From positions 1 through 41,993 of the forward strand of contig CALJUL010000004.1 in assembly GCA_937975725.1 (NCBI GenBank): a stretch of DNA of 41,993 nt, written 5' to 3'. A program made the position numbers and the translations under genes. The notes beneath the pieces are model-generated. The model was given only the letters and a program-made list of their open reading frames with translations, ran no database searches and was not told the origin of the DNA. Shown in pieces: positions 27,549 through 34,916 of this stretch. The stretch's first letter is position 1; every line of letters starts with the position of its first letter. This DNA is from an uncultured Pseudoxanthomonas sp. (lineage in GTDB: Bacteria > Pseudomonadota > Gammaproteobacteria > Xanthomonadales > Xanthomonadaceae).

Positions 27549-29810
27549 ATGCTTTCCCCCTCTGTCGCCGCCCTCCTGGCAACGGCCTCCCCGTTGGTGT
27601 CCCGGCTGCCCGTCATGGCGCTGGCGGCGCTGGTCCTGCTGGCCGTGCTGGCGATCGCCACGCGCCGCTGGTGGCAGTCCTGGCTGGATGCCCGCCACGC
27701 CCACGACGAGCCGCAGCGCAGCGAGGCGCAGCGCAACCGCGACGAACGGCTGAAGCTGGCGCTGTGGGCCTCGGGCGAGCAGTTCTGGGACTACGACCTG
27801 GTGGAGCGCAAGCTCTACCGCATGCGCGCGGACGAATCGGTCGCGCACGCGCCCGACATCACCGTGCTGACCCGGCTGGGTGAAGTGCCCACGATCCACG
27901 AGGACGACCTGCCGCTGGTGATGGAGCGCCTGCGCCTGCACCTGCAGGGCAAGGCGCCGCTGTTCATGTCCGAGCACCGCATGGACATGCGCGGCGACGG
28001 CACCTGGGTGTGGGTGCGCGCGCGCGGCCGCGTGGTCGAGCACGACGCCGAGGGCCGCCCCGCCCGCATCGCCGGCACCGGCCGCGACATCACCGCCAGC
28101 CGCAACGCGGAGAACCAGCACCGCATCGCCGGCGAGGTGATGCGCAGCATGAACGAGGCCGTGGCGGTGCTGGACTGGGCGCACCAGTTCGTCACCATCA
28201 ATCCGGCCTTCACCCGCATCACCGGCTACGAGGAGGACGAGATCCTCGGCAAGCCCACCACCATGCTGGACAGCGACCAGCACGACGAGGCCTTCTTCGA
28301 GCGCATGAACCGCGAGCTGCGCCTGACCGGCCGCTGGTCCGGCGAGATCTGGAAGGTGCGCAAGGACGGCGAGGAGATCCTCTGCCGCATCGAGACCAAC
28401 GTGGTGCCCGACGGCAGCGGCGAGCGCCCGCTGTACGTGCAGGTGCTGACCGACATCACCGAGCAGAAGCGCGCCGAGCAGGAACTGCGCTACCTGGCCA
28501 ACTACGACACCCTGACCAGCCTGCCCAACCGCTCGCTGCTGTCCGAGCGCCTCTCGCGCGCCATCGTGCGCGCGCGCCGCGAGCAGGGCCACGTGGCGGT
28601 GCTGTTCATCGACCTGGACCGCTTCAAGGACATCAACGACTCGCTGGGCCACGCCACCGGCGATCGCATCCTGCGCGCCGCCGCCGCGCGCGTGCAGCAG
28701 ACCGTGGGCACCCAGCACACGGTGGCGCGGCTGAGCGGCGACGAGTTCACCGTGGTGCTGGAGGACATCGGCGGCATGGCCGACGCCGAGGAGATCGCCC
28801 AGCGCATCATCCAGGCATTCCGCGCGCCGCTGAACTTCGGCGAACGCCTGGAACTGGCCGTCTCGCCCTCCATCGGCATCAGCCTGTACCCCGAGCACGC
28901 GCAGGTGCCCACCGAGCTGCTCAAGCACGCCGACACCGCCATGTACCAGGCCAAGGCCATGGGCCGGCACACCTACCAGGTGTATTCGGAGTCGATGGAC
29001 GAGAAGAACCGCCACCGCGCCATCCTGGCCAGCGCGCTGCGGCGGGCGATCGACCGCAACGAGCTGTCGCTGGTGTTCCAGCCGCGCCTGTCGATCTCGC
29101 GCCAGCGCATCACCGGCGCCGAGGCGCTGCTGCGCTGGGACAGCAAGGAGTTCGGCACGGTTTCGCCGGCGCAGTTCATCCCGCTGGCCGAGGAGTCCGG
29201 GATGATCCTGGAGCTGGGCGCGTGGGCCTTGCAGCAGGCCTGCCACACCCTGCGCGACTGGCACGACGCCGGCCTGGAGGAACTGTCGGTGGCGGTCAAC
29301 GTCTCGGCCACCCAGTTGCAGCGCGGCGACCTGCAGACCGTGGTGGCGCGCACCCTGCAGGAGACCGGCGTGCCGGCCAACCGGCTGGAGCTGGAACTGA
29401 CCGAGAGCGTCATCATGGCCAGCCCCGAGCAGAACGCCGACACCCTGCGCGCCTGCCGCAGGCTGGGCATCTCGCTGGCGATCGACGATTTCGGCACCGG
29501 CTATTCCTCGCTGGCCTACCTCAAGCGCCTGCCGCTGACCACGCTGAAGATTGACCGCGAATTCATCAGCGACCTGACCCACGACACCGACGACGAAGCC
29601 ATCACCAGCACCATCATCACCATGGGCCAGTCACTGGCGCTGAAGGTGGTGGCCGAGGGCGTGGAAACGTGGGACCAGTACGAGTTCCTGCGCAACCACG
29701 GCTGCGACGAGGTGCAGGGCCACTGGGTCTCGCAGGCGCTCTCCGCCGACCAGTGCCTGCGCTTCATCCGCGACTACTACCCCGGCTCCGGCATCCGCGC
29801 AGCGTCCTGA
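27549..29810 (+). CDS. Membrane-anchored PAS-PAS-GGDEF-EAL c-di-GMP enzyme
   Basis: A 753-residue sensor with both c-di-GMP synthesis and breakdown domains. One N-terminal transmembrane helix (about 18-37), two PAS domains (about 65-185 and 190-308, the first ending in the GRDIT linker, the second in TDITEQKRAE), a GGDEF domain with DLDRFKDINDSLGH and the signature SGDEF at 396-400, and an EAL domain. SGDEF is a tolerated variant of GGDEF. EAL catalytic elements are all present: EALLRW at 525-530, VNVSATQ, ELTES, DDFGTGYSSL at 646-655, KIDREF, AEGVET. The late QGH replaces the usual QGY. Both activities are therefore possible; which dominates cannot be read. Divergent from ygfB. Confidence 0.95.
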   Translation: MLSPSVAALLATASPLVSRLPVMALAALVLLAVLAIATRRWWQSWLDARHAHDEPQRSEAQRNRDERLKLALWASGEQFWDYDLVERKLYRMRADESVAHAPDITVLTRLGEVPTIHEDDLPLVMERLRLHLQGKAPLFMSEHRMDMRGDGTWVWVRARGRVVEHDAEGRPARIAGTGRDITASRNAENQHRIAGEVMRSMNEAVAVLDWAHQFVTINPAFTRITGYEEDEILGKPTTMLDSDQHDEAFFERMNRELRLTGRWSGEIWKVRKDGEEILCRIETNVVPDGSGERPLYVQVLTDITEQKRAEQELRYLANYDTLTSLPNRSLLSERLSRAIVRARREQGHVAVLFIDLDRFKDINDSLGHATGDRILRAAAARVQQTVGTQHTVARLSGDEFTVVLEDIGGMADAEEIAQRIIQAFRAPLNFGERLELAVSPSIGISLYPEHAQVPTELLKHADTAMYQAKAMGRHTYQVYSESMDEKNRHRAILASALRRAIDRNELSLVFQPRLSISRQRITGAEALLRWDSKEFGTVSPAQFIPLAEESGMILELGAWALQQACHTLRDWHDAGLEELSVAVNVSATQLQRGDLQTVVARTLQETGVPANRLELELTESVIMASPEQNADTLRACRRLGISLAIDDFGTGYSSLAYLKRLPLTTLKIDREFISDLTHDTDDEAITSTIITMGQSLALKVVAEGVETWDQYEFLRNHGCDEVQGHWVSQALSADQCLRFIRDYYPGSGIRAAS

Positions 29811-29820
29811 ACGCACCCCC

Positions 29821-30008
29821 TGCAGGAGCGGCTTCAGCCGCGACCGCACGGCCTGAAGAGCCTTCAAGCCACGGATTGACACGGATCAGCACGGATAAAG
29901 CGGATCAAAGCTCCCAGGAGCTTTATCCGTGTCATCCGCGTTTATCCGTGCTGATCCGTGTCTCCCGCTTTTTCTGGCAGTGCGGTCGCGGCTGAAGCCG
30001 CTCCTACA
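29821..30008. repeat. Inverted REP-like pair enclosing a long nested palindrome
   Basis: Outer arms: 29821-29848 (TGCAGGAGCGGCTTCAGCCG then CGACCGCA) and its inverted copy 29981-30008, differing at one position. Inside, 29878-29899 and 29941-29962 are perfect 22-bp complements built from CACGGAT units; GCGGAT/ATCCGC and AAAGCTCC/GGAGCTTT (29907-29914 with 29917-29924) continue the stem almost to its 2-nt tip, with one extra ATCCGTGTC unit bulged out. CACGGAT or its complement occurs six times. The block lies 10 nt after the GGDEF-EAL stop and ahead of the ZapB-like gene; no protein gene is evident in it. Confidence 0.85.
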
Positions 30009-30088
30009 GGGCCTTGGGGTGCGCGGGGGCGAACCCTGCGCGGGTTCCCGGTCCGGTCGCTTGACCGCCTGCCGGAGGCGCGCCTATC

Positions 30089-30319
30089 GTGGCCGCCATG
30101 GACAACGCCGACCTCCTCGACCAGCTACGCCGCCTCGGGACGCGCATCCAGGACCTGGCGGACCGCTGCCAGCGGCTGTCCGACGAGAACCGCAGCCTGC
30201 GCCAGCAGCAGGAGCAACTGGTCGGCGAGCGCTCGCAACTGCTGGCCAAGAACGAGCAGGCGCGCTCGCGCGTGGAAGCCATGATCACCCGCCTGAAATC
30301 GCTGGAGCAGCACACGTGA
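30089..30319 (+). CDS. ZapB-like coiled-coil protein (TIGR02449 family)
   Basis: A 76-residue, almost entirely coiled-coil protein (LLDQLRRLGTRIQDLADRCQRLSDENRSLRQQQEQL). It precedes zapA and overlaps it by GTGA, the common arrangement for a small ZapB-like division protein in gammaproteobacteria. A Z-ring-associated role is inferred from this context. The GTG at 30089 has GGAGG 10 nt upstream and is preferred; an ATG at 30098 (MDNADLL) is the alternative. Confidence 0.85.
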   Translation: MAAMDNADLLDQLRRLGTRIQDLADRCQRLSDENRSLRQQQEQLVGERSQLLAKNEQARSRVEAMITRLKSLEQHT

Positions 30320-30612
30320 GCGGCAACGAGACGGTCAGCGTCCACATCCTGGACCGCGAATACACCGTCGGCGTGGCGCCGGAGGAACGCTCCAGCCTCA
30401 CCGCCGCGGCCAAGCTGCTGGACAGCCGCATGCGCGAAGTGCGCGGCAGCAACCGCATGGCGGCGGTGGACCGCGTGGCCGTGCTGGCCGCGCTGAATCT
30501 GGCACACGAATTGCAGCAGTTGCGCGACGAGCAGCACGCGCGCAACCGCGAAGTGGAACGCACGCTGCAGGACCTGCACCGCAAGCTGGACGGCGCGCTC
30601 GGCACGCCGTAG
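30316..30612 (+). CDS. zapA: Cell division protein ZapA
   Basis: A 98-residue FtsZ-ring-associated protein that bundles FtsZ filaments. The N-terminal globular part (VSVHILDREYTVGVAPEERSSLTAAAKLLDSRMREVR) and C-terminal coiled coil (LAALNLAHELQQLRDEQHARNREVERTLQDLHRKLD) are typical. The GTG start at 30316 overlaps the upstream stop, so translation is coupled. The 6S RNA gene follows, as in most gammaproteobacteria, which supports the call. Confidence 0.94.
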   Translation: MSGNETVSVHILDREYTVGVAPEERSSLTAAAKLLDSRMREVRGSNRMAAVDRVAVLAALNLAHELQQLRDEQHARNREVERTLQDLHRKLDGALGTP

Positions 30613-30686
30613 CGGCGGCACGCATCGCACCCCGACCATTGCCTGAATCTGCCGACGAACGGGCTAGGCAATTTTCTCCCGATCGC

Positions 30687-30692
30687 TATACT
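30687..30692 (+). promoter_or_regulatory. -10 box of the 6S RNA promoter
   Basis: TATACT lies 7 nt before the 5' end of the 6S closing stem. No convincing -35 hexamer is seen at 17 nt spacing. Confidence 0.55.
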
Positions 30693-30699
30693 GGCCTCG

Positions 30700-30885
30700 C
30701 GTCCTCTGCTGTCCTCGACAGCGCGCGCAAACATTCGCCTTGTCCCTTAATGACGACCACGGGATGGCGACGGTAACCGGGAGTGCAGGTCTGCCTCGCA
30801 GCGGAAAGCCCGATGGTTTCCCAGCCTTCCCACTTGAACCCCGGGTTCAAGGTCGTTTCGCGAGCATCGTTCACGGCGGAGGACG
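30700..30885 (+). ncRNA. ssrS: 6S RNA
   Basis: 6S RNA binds the housekeeping RNA polymerase holoenzyme and represses sigma-70 promoters in stationary phase. Evidence: location between zapA and fau, the conserved gammaproteobacterial site; a TATACT box just upstream; a 10-bp closing stem between CGTCCTCTGC (30700-30709) and GCGGAGGACG (30876-30885) with one G-U pair; an inner 5' hairpin CTGTC/GACAG; a length of about 186 nt, close to the known 184; and a terminal run of seven Ts just after it (30888-30894). The closing-stem sequence itself is the family hallmark. Ends are estimated to within a few bases. Co-transcription with fau is possible by read-through. Confidence 0.93.
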
Positions 30886-30886
30886 T

Positions 30887-30899
30887 ATTTTTTTCTTTC
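30887..30899 (+). terminator. U-tract ending 6S RNA
   Basis: ATTTTTTTCTTTC directly after the 6S closing stem; the 3' arm of that stem plus the T run forms the likely 3' end. Confidence 0.55.
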
Positions 30900-30922
30900 C
30901 GCGGCAGCGGCATCAGCCGCGA
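30900..30922 (+). repeat. Diverged REP-like unit after 6S RNA
   Basis: GCGGCAGCGGCATCAGCCGC then GAC resembles the GGAGCGGCTTCAGCCGCGAC unit seen elsewhere, with two changes and no GTAG head. No gene is evident between here and fau at 31100. Confidence 0.4.
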
Positions 30923-31099
30923 CCCGGCAGGTCCTGTTGCACCCGCCCTTGAGCGGGATGACTTCGAAGCGAAGCCGCATGCACCGGGGACCCGACGCGC
31001 AGGGCCGTGACTGACGCCGCTCCGCAGTCCCACGCCGGCAACGCCGGTGCGCATGCCGTAAAATCCGCGCATGCCCGCCCTTCCTTCTCCCCTGCGCCC

Positions 31100-31701
31100 A
31101 TGACCGCATCGCGCGATGCGCTGCGCCGCGATCTGCGCGCGCGCCGCCGTGCCCTTCCCGCCGCCGAACGCATCGCCGCCGCCGACGCGCTGGCGGCGCG
31201 GCTGCTGGCGCTGCCGTTCGCCCCGGACCGCGGCTACGTGGCCGGCTACTGGGCCATGGACGGCGAGATCGGCCTGCACGCCTGGCAACTGCGGCTGCCC
31301 AAGGGGCTGGTGTACTGCCTGCCCCTGCTGGCCGAGGACGACACCTTGCGCTTCGCGCCGTGGCGGCCGGGCGACGGTCTGGTGACCAACCGCTACGGCA
31401 TCCCCGAACCGGACGTGGACCCGCGTTCGGGCCTGCCGGCCGCGGACATGGCGCTGATCGCGGTGCCGCTGGTGGGCTTCGACGCGCACGGCCAGCGCCT
31501 GGGCATGGGCGGCGGCTGGTACGACCGCACCCTGGCCCCGCGCCTGCAACGGCCCGCGCCGCCGTGGCTGGTGGGCGTGGGCTTCGGCATGCAGCGCCTG
31601 CGCGCGCCGCTGGACGCGCAGCCCTGGGACGTGCCGCTGGACGCGGTCTGCACCGAGGCCGGCACCCTGATTTCTTCCCCCGACCTGGCGGACACCCCGC
31701 G

Positions 31702-31705
<4 letters not shown>
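31100..31705 (+). CDS. fau: 5-formyltetrahydrofolate cyclo-ligase
   Basis: Converts 5-formyl-THF to 5,10-methenyl-THF with ATP, returning folate from a stored, inhibitory form. The 201 residues contain LRARRRALPAAERIAAADALAARLL near the start, DMALIAVPLVGFDAHGQRLGMGGGWYDRTLA (the Mg-ATP and substrate loop), and WDVPLDAVCTE at the end. The chosen ATG at 31100 gives normal length; an upstream in-frame start at 31007 would add an unconserved leader. Downstream of 6S RNA as usual. Its stop overlaps the EVE gene start (ATGA). Confidence 0.95.
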
Positions 31706-32169
<464 letters not shown>

Positions 32170-32173
32170 TCTC

Positions 32174-32205
32174 CCTGCAGGAGCGGCTGAAGCCGCTCCT
32201 GCAGG
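32174..32205. repeat. Perfect 14-bp-stem palindrome (head-to-head REP-like unit)
   Basis: CCTGCAGGAGCGGC (32174-32187) and its exact complement (32192-32205) are joined by TGAA. It starts 4 nt after the EVE gene stop and is made from two inverted copies of the TGCAGGAGCGGCT repeat with no spacer. The resulting hairpin can act as a strong transcript-end or processing structure, although no U-tract follows and rpiA starts 30 nt later. Confidence 0.85.
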
Positions 32206-32235
32206 CCACTCTCCCATACCAGGATTCCTGATCCC

Positions 32236-32886
32236 ATGAGCGAAGCGAAACGCCTGGCCGGCGAGAAGGCCATCGAATACGTCGAGGACGGCATGATCGT
32301 CGGCGTGGGCACCGGCTCCACCGTGGCCTATTTCATCGATGCGCTGGGCCGCATCAAGGACCGCATCGCCGGCGCGGTGTCCAGTTCCGAGCAGAGCAGC
32401 GCGCGGCTGAAGCAGCACGGCATCGAGGTGCTGGACCTCAACCACACCGGCACGCTGGCGCTGTACGTGGACGGCGCCGACGAATGCGACCCGCACAAGC
32501 GCCTGATCAAGGGCGGCGGCGCGGCGCTGACGCGCGAGAAGATCATCGCCGAGGCCAGCAAGCGCTTCGTCTGCATCGTCGACCCGAGCAAGCGGGTGCC
32601 GGTGCTGGGCAGGTTCCCGCTCCCGGTGGAAGTGATCCCGATGGCGCGCAGCCTGGTGGCGCGCGAGATCCTGGCCATGACCGGCGGCCAGCCGGTATGG
32701 CGCGACGGCGTGACCACCGACAACGGCAACGTGATCCTGGACGTGCACAACCTGTCCATCACCGACCCGGTGGCGATGGAGCGCGAACTCAACCAGATCC
32801 CCGGCGTGGTCAGCGTGGGCCTGTTCGCCCGCCGCCCGGCCGACGTGGTGATCGTCGGCGGCGAACCGCCCACGGTGCTCGCCTGA
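32236..32886 (+). CDS. rpiA: Ribose-5-phosphate isomerase A
   Basis: Interconverts ribose 5-phosphate and ribulose 5-phosphate in the pentose-phosphate pathway. The 216 residues show the family motifs VGVGTGSTVAYFIDALG, SSEQSSARLKQHGIEV, YVDGADECDPHKRLIKGGGAALTREKI (catalytic Asp, Glu and Lys) and DNGNVILDVH. Length and start are normal. The next gene starts 1 nt after the stop. Confidence 0.97.
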   Translation: MSEAKRLAGEKAIEYVEDGMIVGVGTGSTVAYFIDALGRIKDRIAGAVSSSEQSSARLKQHGIEVLDLNHTGTLALYVDGADECDPHKRLIKGGGAALTREKIIAEASKRFVCIVDPSKRVPVLGRFPLPVEVIPMARSLVAREILAMTGGQPVWRDGVTTDNGNVILDVHNLSITDPVAMERELNQIPGVVSVGLFARRPADVVIVGGEPPTVLA

Positions 32887-32887
32887 C

Positions 32888-33561
32888 ATGAGCGCCGCCC
32901 GCGCCCTGCTGCTCGGCCTCGCCCTGGCAGCGACGGCGGGGGCACGTGCCGGCGCAAGCGAGACCCGGTGTTCGCACCGCCCGCCGCCACGGCGCTGCCG
33001 CCCGCCCTGCAGGCGGCGCGCGACGACCTGGCGCGCATCGTCGCGGCGCGCGACCTGGCGGCGCTGCGCCGGCACGTGCGCGAGGACACCACGCTGAGCT
33101 TCGGCGGGGACCACGGCACGCAGGGATTCGACGACCTGTGGACGCGCGACCCGGCCGACACCCGCCGGCTGTGGGAAGAACTCGACGCCATCCTGGCACT
33201 GCCTGGCGTCGCGCGGGACGAGGACGGGCGGCAGGACTACTGCGCGCCGTACGTGTTCTGCCTGCCGTACGACGCCAGCATCGACGTGTTCGATGCACAG
33301 GTCGTGCTGGAGGCGGACGCGGCGATCCGCGACCGCCCCGATCCGGCCGGCCGCGTCCTGGCGCGCGTGAGCCATGCGGTGCTGACCGGCATGGACGACG
33401 CCATGGCGCCCGGCGCGGCCTGGGTGCGCGTGCGCACCGCCGCGGGCGTCGAGGGCTATATCGCCAGGCACCAAGTGCGCAGCCCGATCGATTACCGGCT
33501 GTCTATCGTCGGCGATGGCGCCGGTGGATGGGGGTTGCGCTACTTCGTCGCCGGCGACTGA
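32888..33561 (+). pseudogene. Secreted SH3-like protein, apparent one-base deletion
   Basis: A signal peptide (MSAARALLLGLALAATAGAR) begins at ATG 32888, but that frame soon becomes low-quality Arg/Pro-rich sequence. The mature protein continues in the -1 frame from about 32962 (Asp-Pro-Val-Phe-Ala-Pro onward) to the stop at 33561. Joining them needs one extra base near 32962 (GAGAC where GAGGAC would restore the frame), giving about 224 residues. The C-terminal part (VLARVSHAVL, WVRVRTAAGVEGYIARHQVRSP) resembles a bacterial SH3 domain. No other start exists for the second frame except GTG 32968, which would lose the signal peptide. Either a recent inactivating deletion or a sequencing error. 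Confidence 0.6.
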
Positions 33562-33580
33562 ACGCGCCGCGGCCCGGCCG

Positions 33581-33970
33581 TCAGCCGTCTTCCGACAGCG
33601 CCTTGACCAGGTCGCCGACCAGTTCGCGCTTCTTCGGCGGCAGTTGCAGGAAAGCGTCGATGGTCTGGCGCTCGCGGCTGCCCACGCCCGAAGGCCACTG
33701 GGCACGCGGCTCGGCCAGGCGTGTGCGCGGCGGCGGGCCGAAGCGCAGCGATTGCGGTTCCACGCCCAGCAGATCGGCCAGCACCAGCAGCTTGTCCTGC
33801 TCGGGCACGGCGCGTCCGCGCAGCCAGCGCGAAGCCGTCTGAAAGCTCACCGAACGGCCGCGATATTTCGCGTTGAAAAGACGGAACAGGACGGCCGGAC
33901 GCGGCTCGTAACCCGCCTGCTGCATCGCTTGCACCAACCGTTGCGAGAACTTTTCACGCTCGTTGCCCAT
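33581..33970 (-). CDS. Small XRE-like HTH regulator
   Basis: A 129-residue DNA-binding protein. Residues about 8-75 (FSQRLVQAMQQAGYEPRPAVLFRLFN, YRGRSVSFQTASRWLRGRAVPEQDKLLVLADLLGVEPQSL) are a lambda-repressor-like helix-turn-helix of a kind frequent in proteobacterial genomes and related to phage regulators. The C-terminal 50 residues are helical and probably dimerise. An 18-bp perfect palindrome touches its start codon, so autoregulation is likely. Divergent from an unknown gene with a strong promoter; convergent with the SH3-like gene. Confidence 0.85.
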   Translation of the reverse strand: MGNEREKFSQRLVQAMQQAGYEPRPAVLFRLFNAKYRGRSVSFQTASRWLRGRAVPEQDKLLVLADLLGVEPQSLRFGPPPRTRLAEPRAQWPSGVGSRERQTIDAFLQLPPKKRELVGDLVKALSEDG

Positions 33971-33988
33971 GCGGCTAACGTTAGCCGC
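33971..33988. promoter_or_regulatory. 18-bp perfect palindrome, likely operator
   Basis: GCGGCTAACGTTAGCCGC is its own reverse complement and directly abuts the ATG of the HTH regulator (33970). In so GC-rich a region, an 18-bp exact palindrome with an AT-bearing centre next to a regulator gene suggests an operator for that regulator. Confidence 0.5.
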
Positions 33989-34020
33989 GTGGAGTCACAT
34001 TAATTCACTAATAAAGTTCA

Positions 34021-34049
34021 TTGACTCGAACATATCGGGTTCATATAGT
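34021..34049 (+). promoter_or_regulatory. Strong sigma-70 promoter
   Basis: TTGACT (34021-34026), a 17-nt spacer, and TATAGT (34044-34049): 5 of 6 matches in each hexamer, at ideal spacing. An AT-rich stretch (33998-34020) lies just upstream. It should drive the gene at 34126 with a leader of about 70 nt. Confidence 0.75.
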
Positions 34050-34125
34050 CGGCCGTCACTGCGCCGCCCGGCGCCCGCCACGGGCACGCCGGCGCCGCGT
34101 TCCACGCAGGCAGAAGGAGAGGTCG

Positions 34126-34575
34126 ATGTCACTGACGACGCACAAGCAGGGCCGCGAAGACGAAGCACCCACCGAAACCGCAACGGCCGCGCAGGCCGCC
34201 CATGCCGGCGACCTGCACAGCGGGCTCGCCGAAGCCCTGGACGTGCTGCAGGGCGTGGCAGGCCACAGCCTGGCCGATCCCGGCCTGACCACGCTGACGC
34301 CCTTCAGCCTGGACCGCCTGTTCGTCGCCGCGCGCCGCCAGGCCGACCGGCGCCAGGAAGGCATCCTGCTGCTCCTGGAACTGATGCAGAGGCTGCAGGC
34401 CGCCGGCACTCCCGCCGACGCCGTGCTGGCGCAGCGCTTCGTGCAGCAGTTGCACCACGAATACCGCGACCAGCAACGCTGGCACCTGCTGGCCGACAAC
34501 GCCGCCTACTACCGCGACAACCGCAGCGTCGCCGAGCGCATCGCGCCGTGGATGCGCGCGTCGTGCAGCGCGTAG
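34126..34575 (+). CDS. Unknown protein (149 aa), strongly expressed signals
   Basis: I do not recognise this family. The protein has a polar N-terminus (MSLTTHKQGREDEAPTETAT) and then mostly amphipathic helices (FSLDRLFVAARRQADRRQEGILLLLELMQRLQ is split by a charged run; later LAQRFVQQLHHEYRDQQRW and NRSVAERIAPWM). No signal peptide or membrane segment. AAGGAG stands 7 nt before the ATG and a near-consensus promoter lies about 80 nt upstream, so expression could be high. It is divergent from the HTH regulator with a likely operator between them, suggesting regulation by that protein. Confidence 0.75.
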   Translation: MSLTTHKQGREDEAPTETATAAQAAHAGDLHSGLAEALDVLQGVAGHSLADPGLTTLTPFSLDRLFVAARRQADRRQEGILLLLELMQRLQAAGTPADAVLAQRFVQQLHHEYRDQQRWHLLADNAAYYRDNRSVAERIAPWMRASCSA

Positions 34576-34916
34576 CGCGCGTGCCCGCATCGCGGGCGCA
34601 GGCGCGCGGGTGGCGCATCATCGGGTAGTCCGGCGGCACGCCCGACCGCCGCGCACGCTTCTGTTCCTGAACCACCCGACGCGCACGCCGGTCCGGGCAG
34701 CGGCAGTAGTCGTGCTCCAGCCAGCCGCCGCGGGTCTTGTGAAGCCTGTCGGAAATGCGGTCCATGCGTTCGGCCCATGCCGGCGCGGTCGCGGGCGTGT
34801 GCTCATCGCCGCGGCGCTGCCTGCGCATCCGGGCAACCGGCTGATTCCCGGGGTATCTCCCACGCTGAGACCGGGCGGCGGGATACTGCCCGCCCACGGG
34901 ATGCCCGCCGGCCGCC
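34576..34916. other. 341-bp gap with a coding-like minus-strand frame
   Basis: No plus-strand gene is evident. On the minus strand a frame opening at ATG 34828 (or ATG 34765, MDRISDRLHKTRGGWLEHDY) has the strong third-position G/C bias of true genes for about 65 codons. It stays open only by running far into the 34126-34575 gene in the opposite sense, where its sequence becomes Arg/Cys/Ala-rich and shadow-like. It may be a short gene whose end is damaged by a frameshift, or chance. Confidence 0.3.

Noticed and set aside
34857..34890. CTGAGA-like string suggesting a TPP riboswitch
   Set aside because: It lies upstream of the polymerase, not a thiamine gene, and the other conserved THI-box segments are missing.
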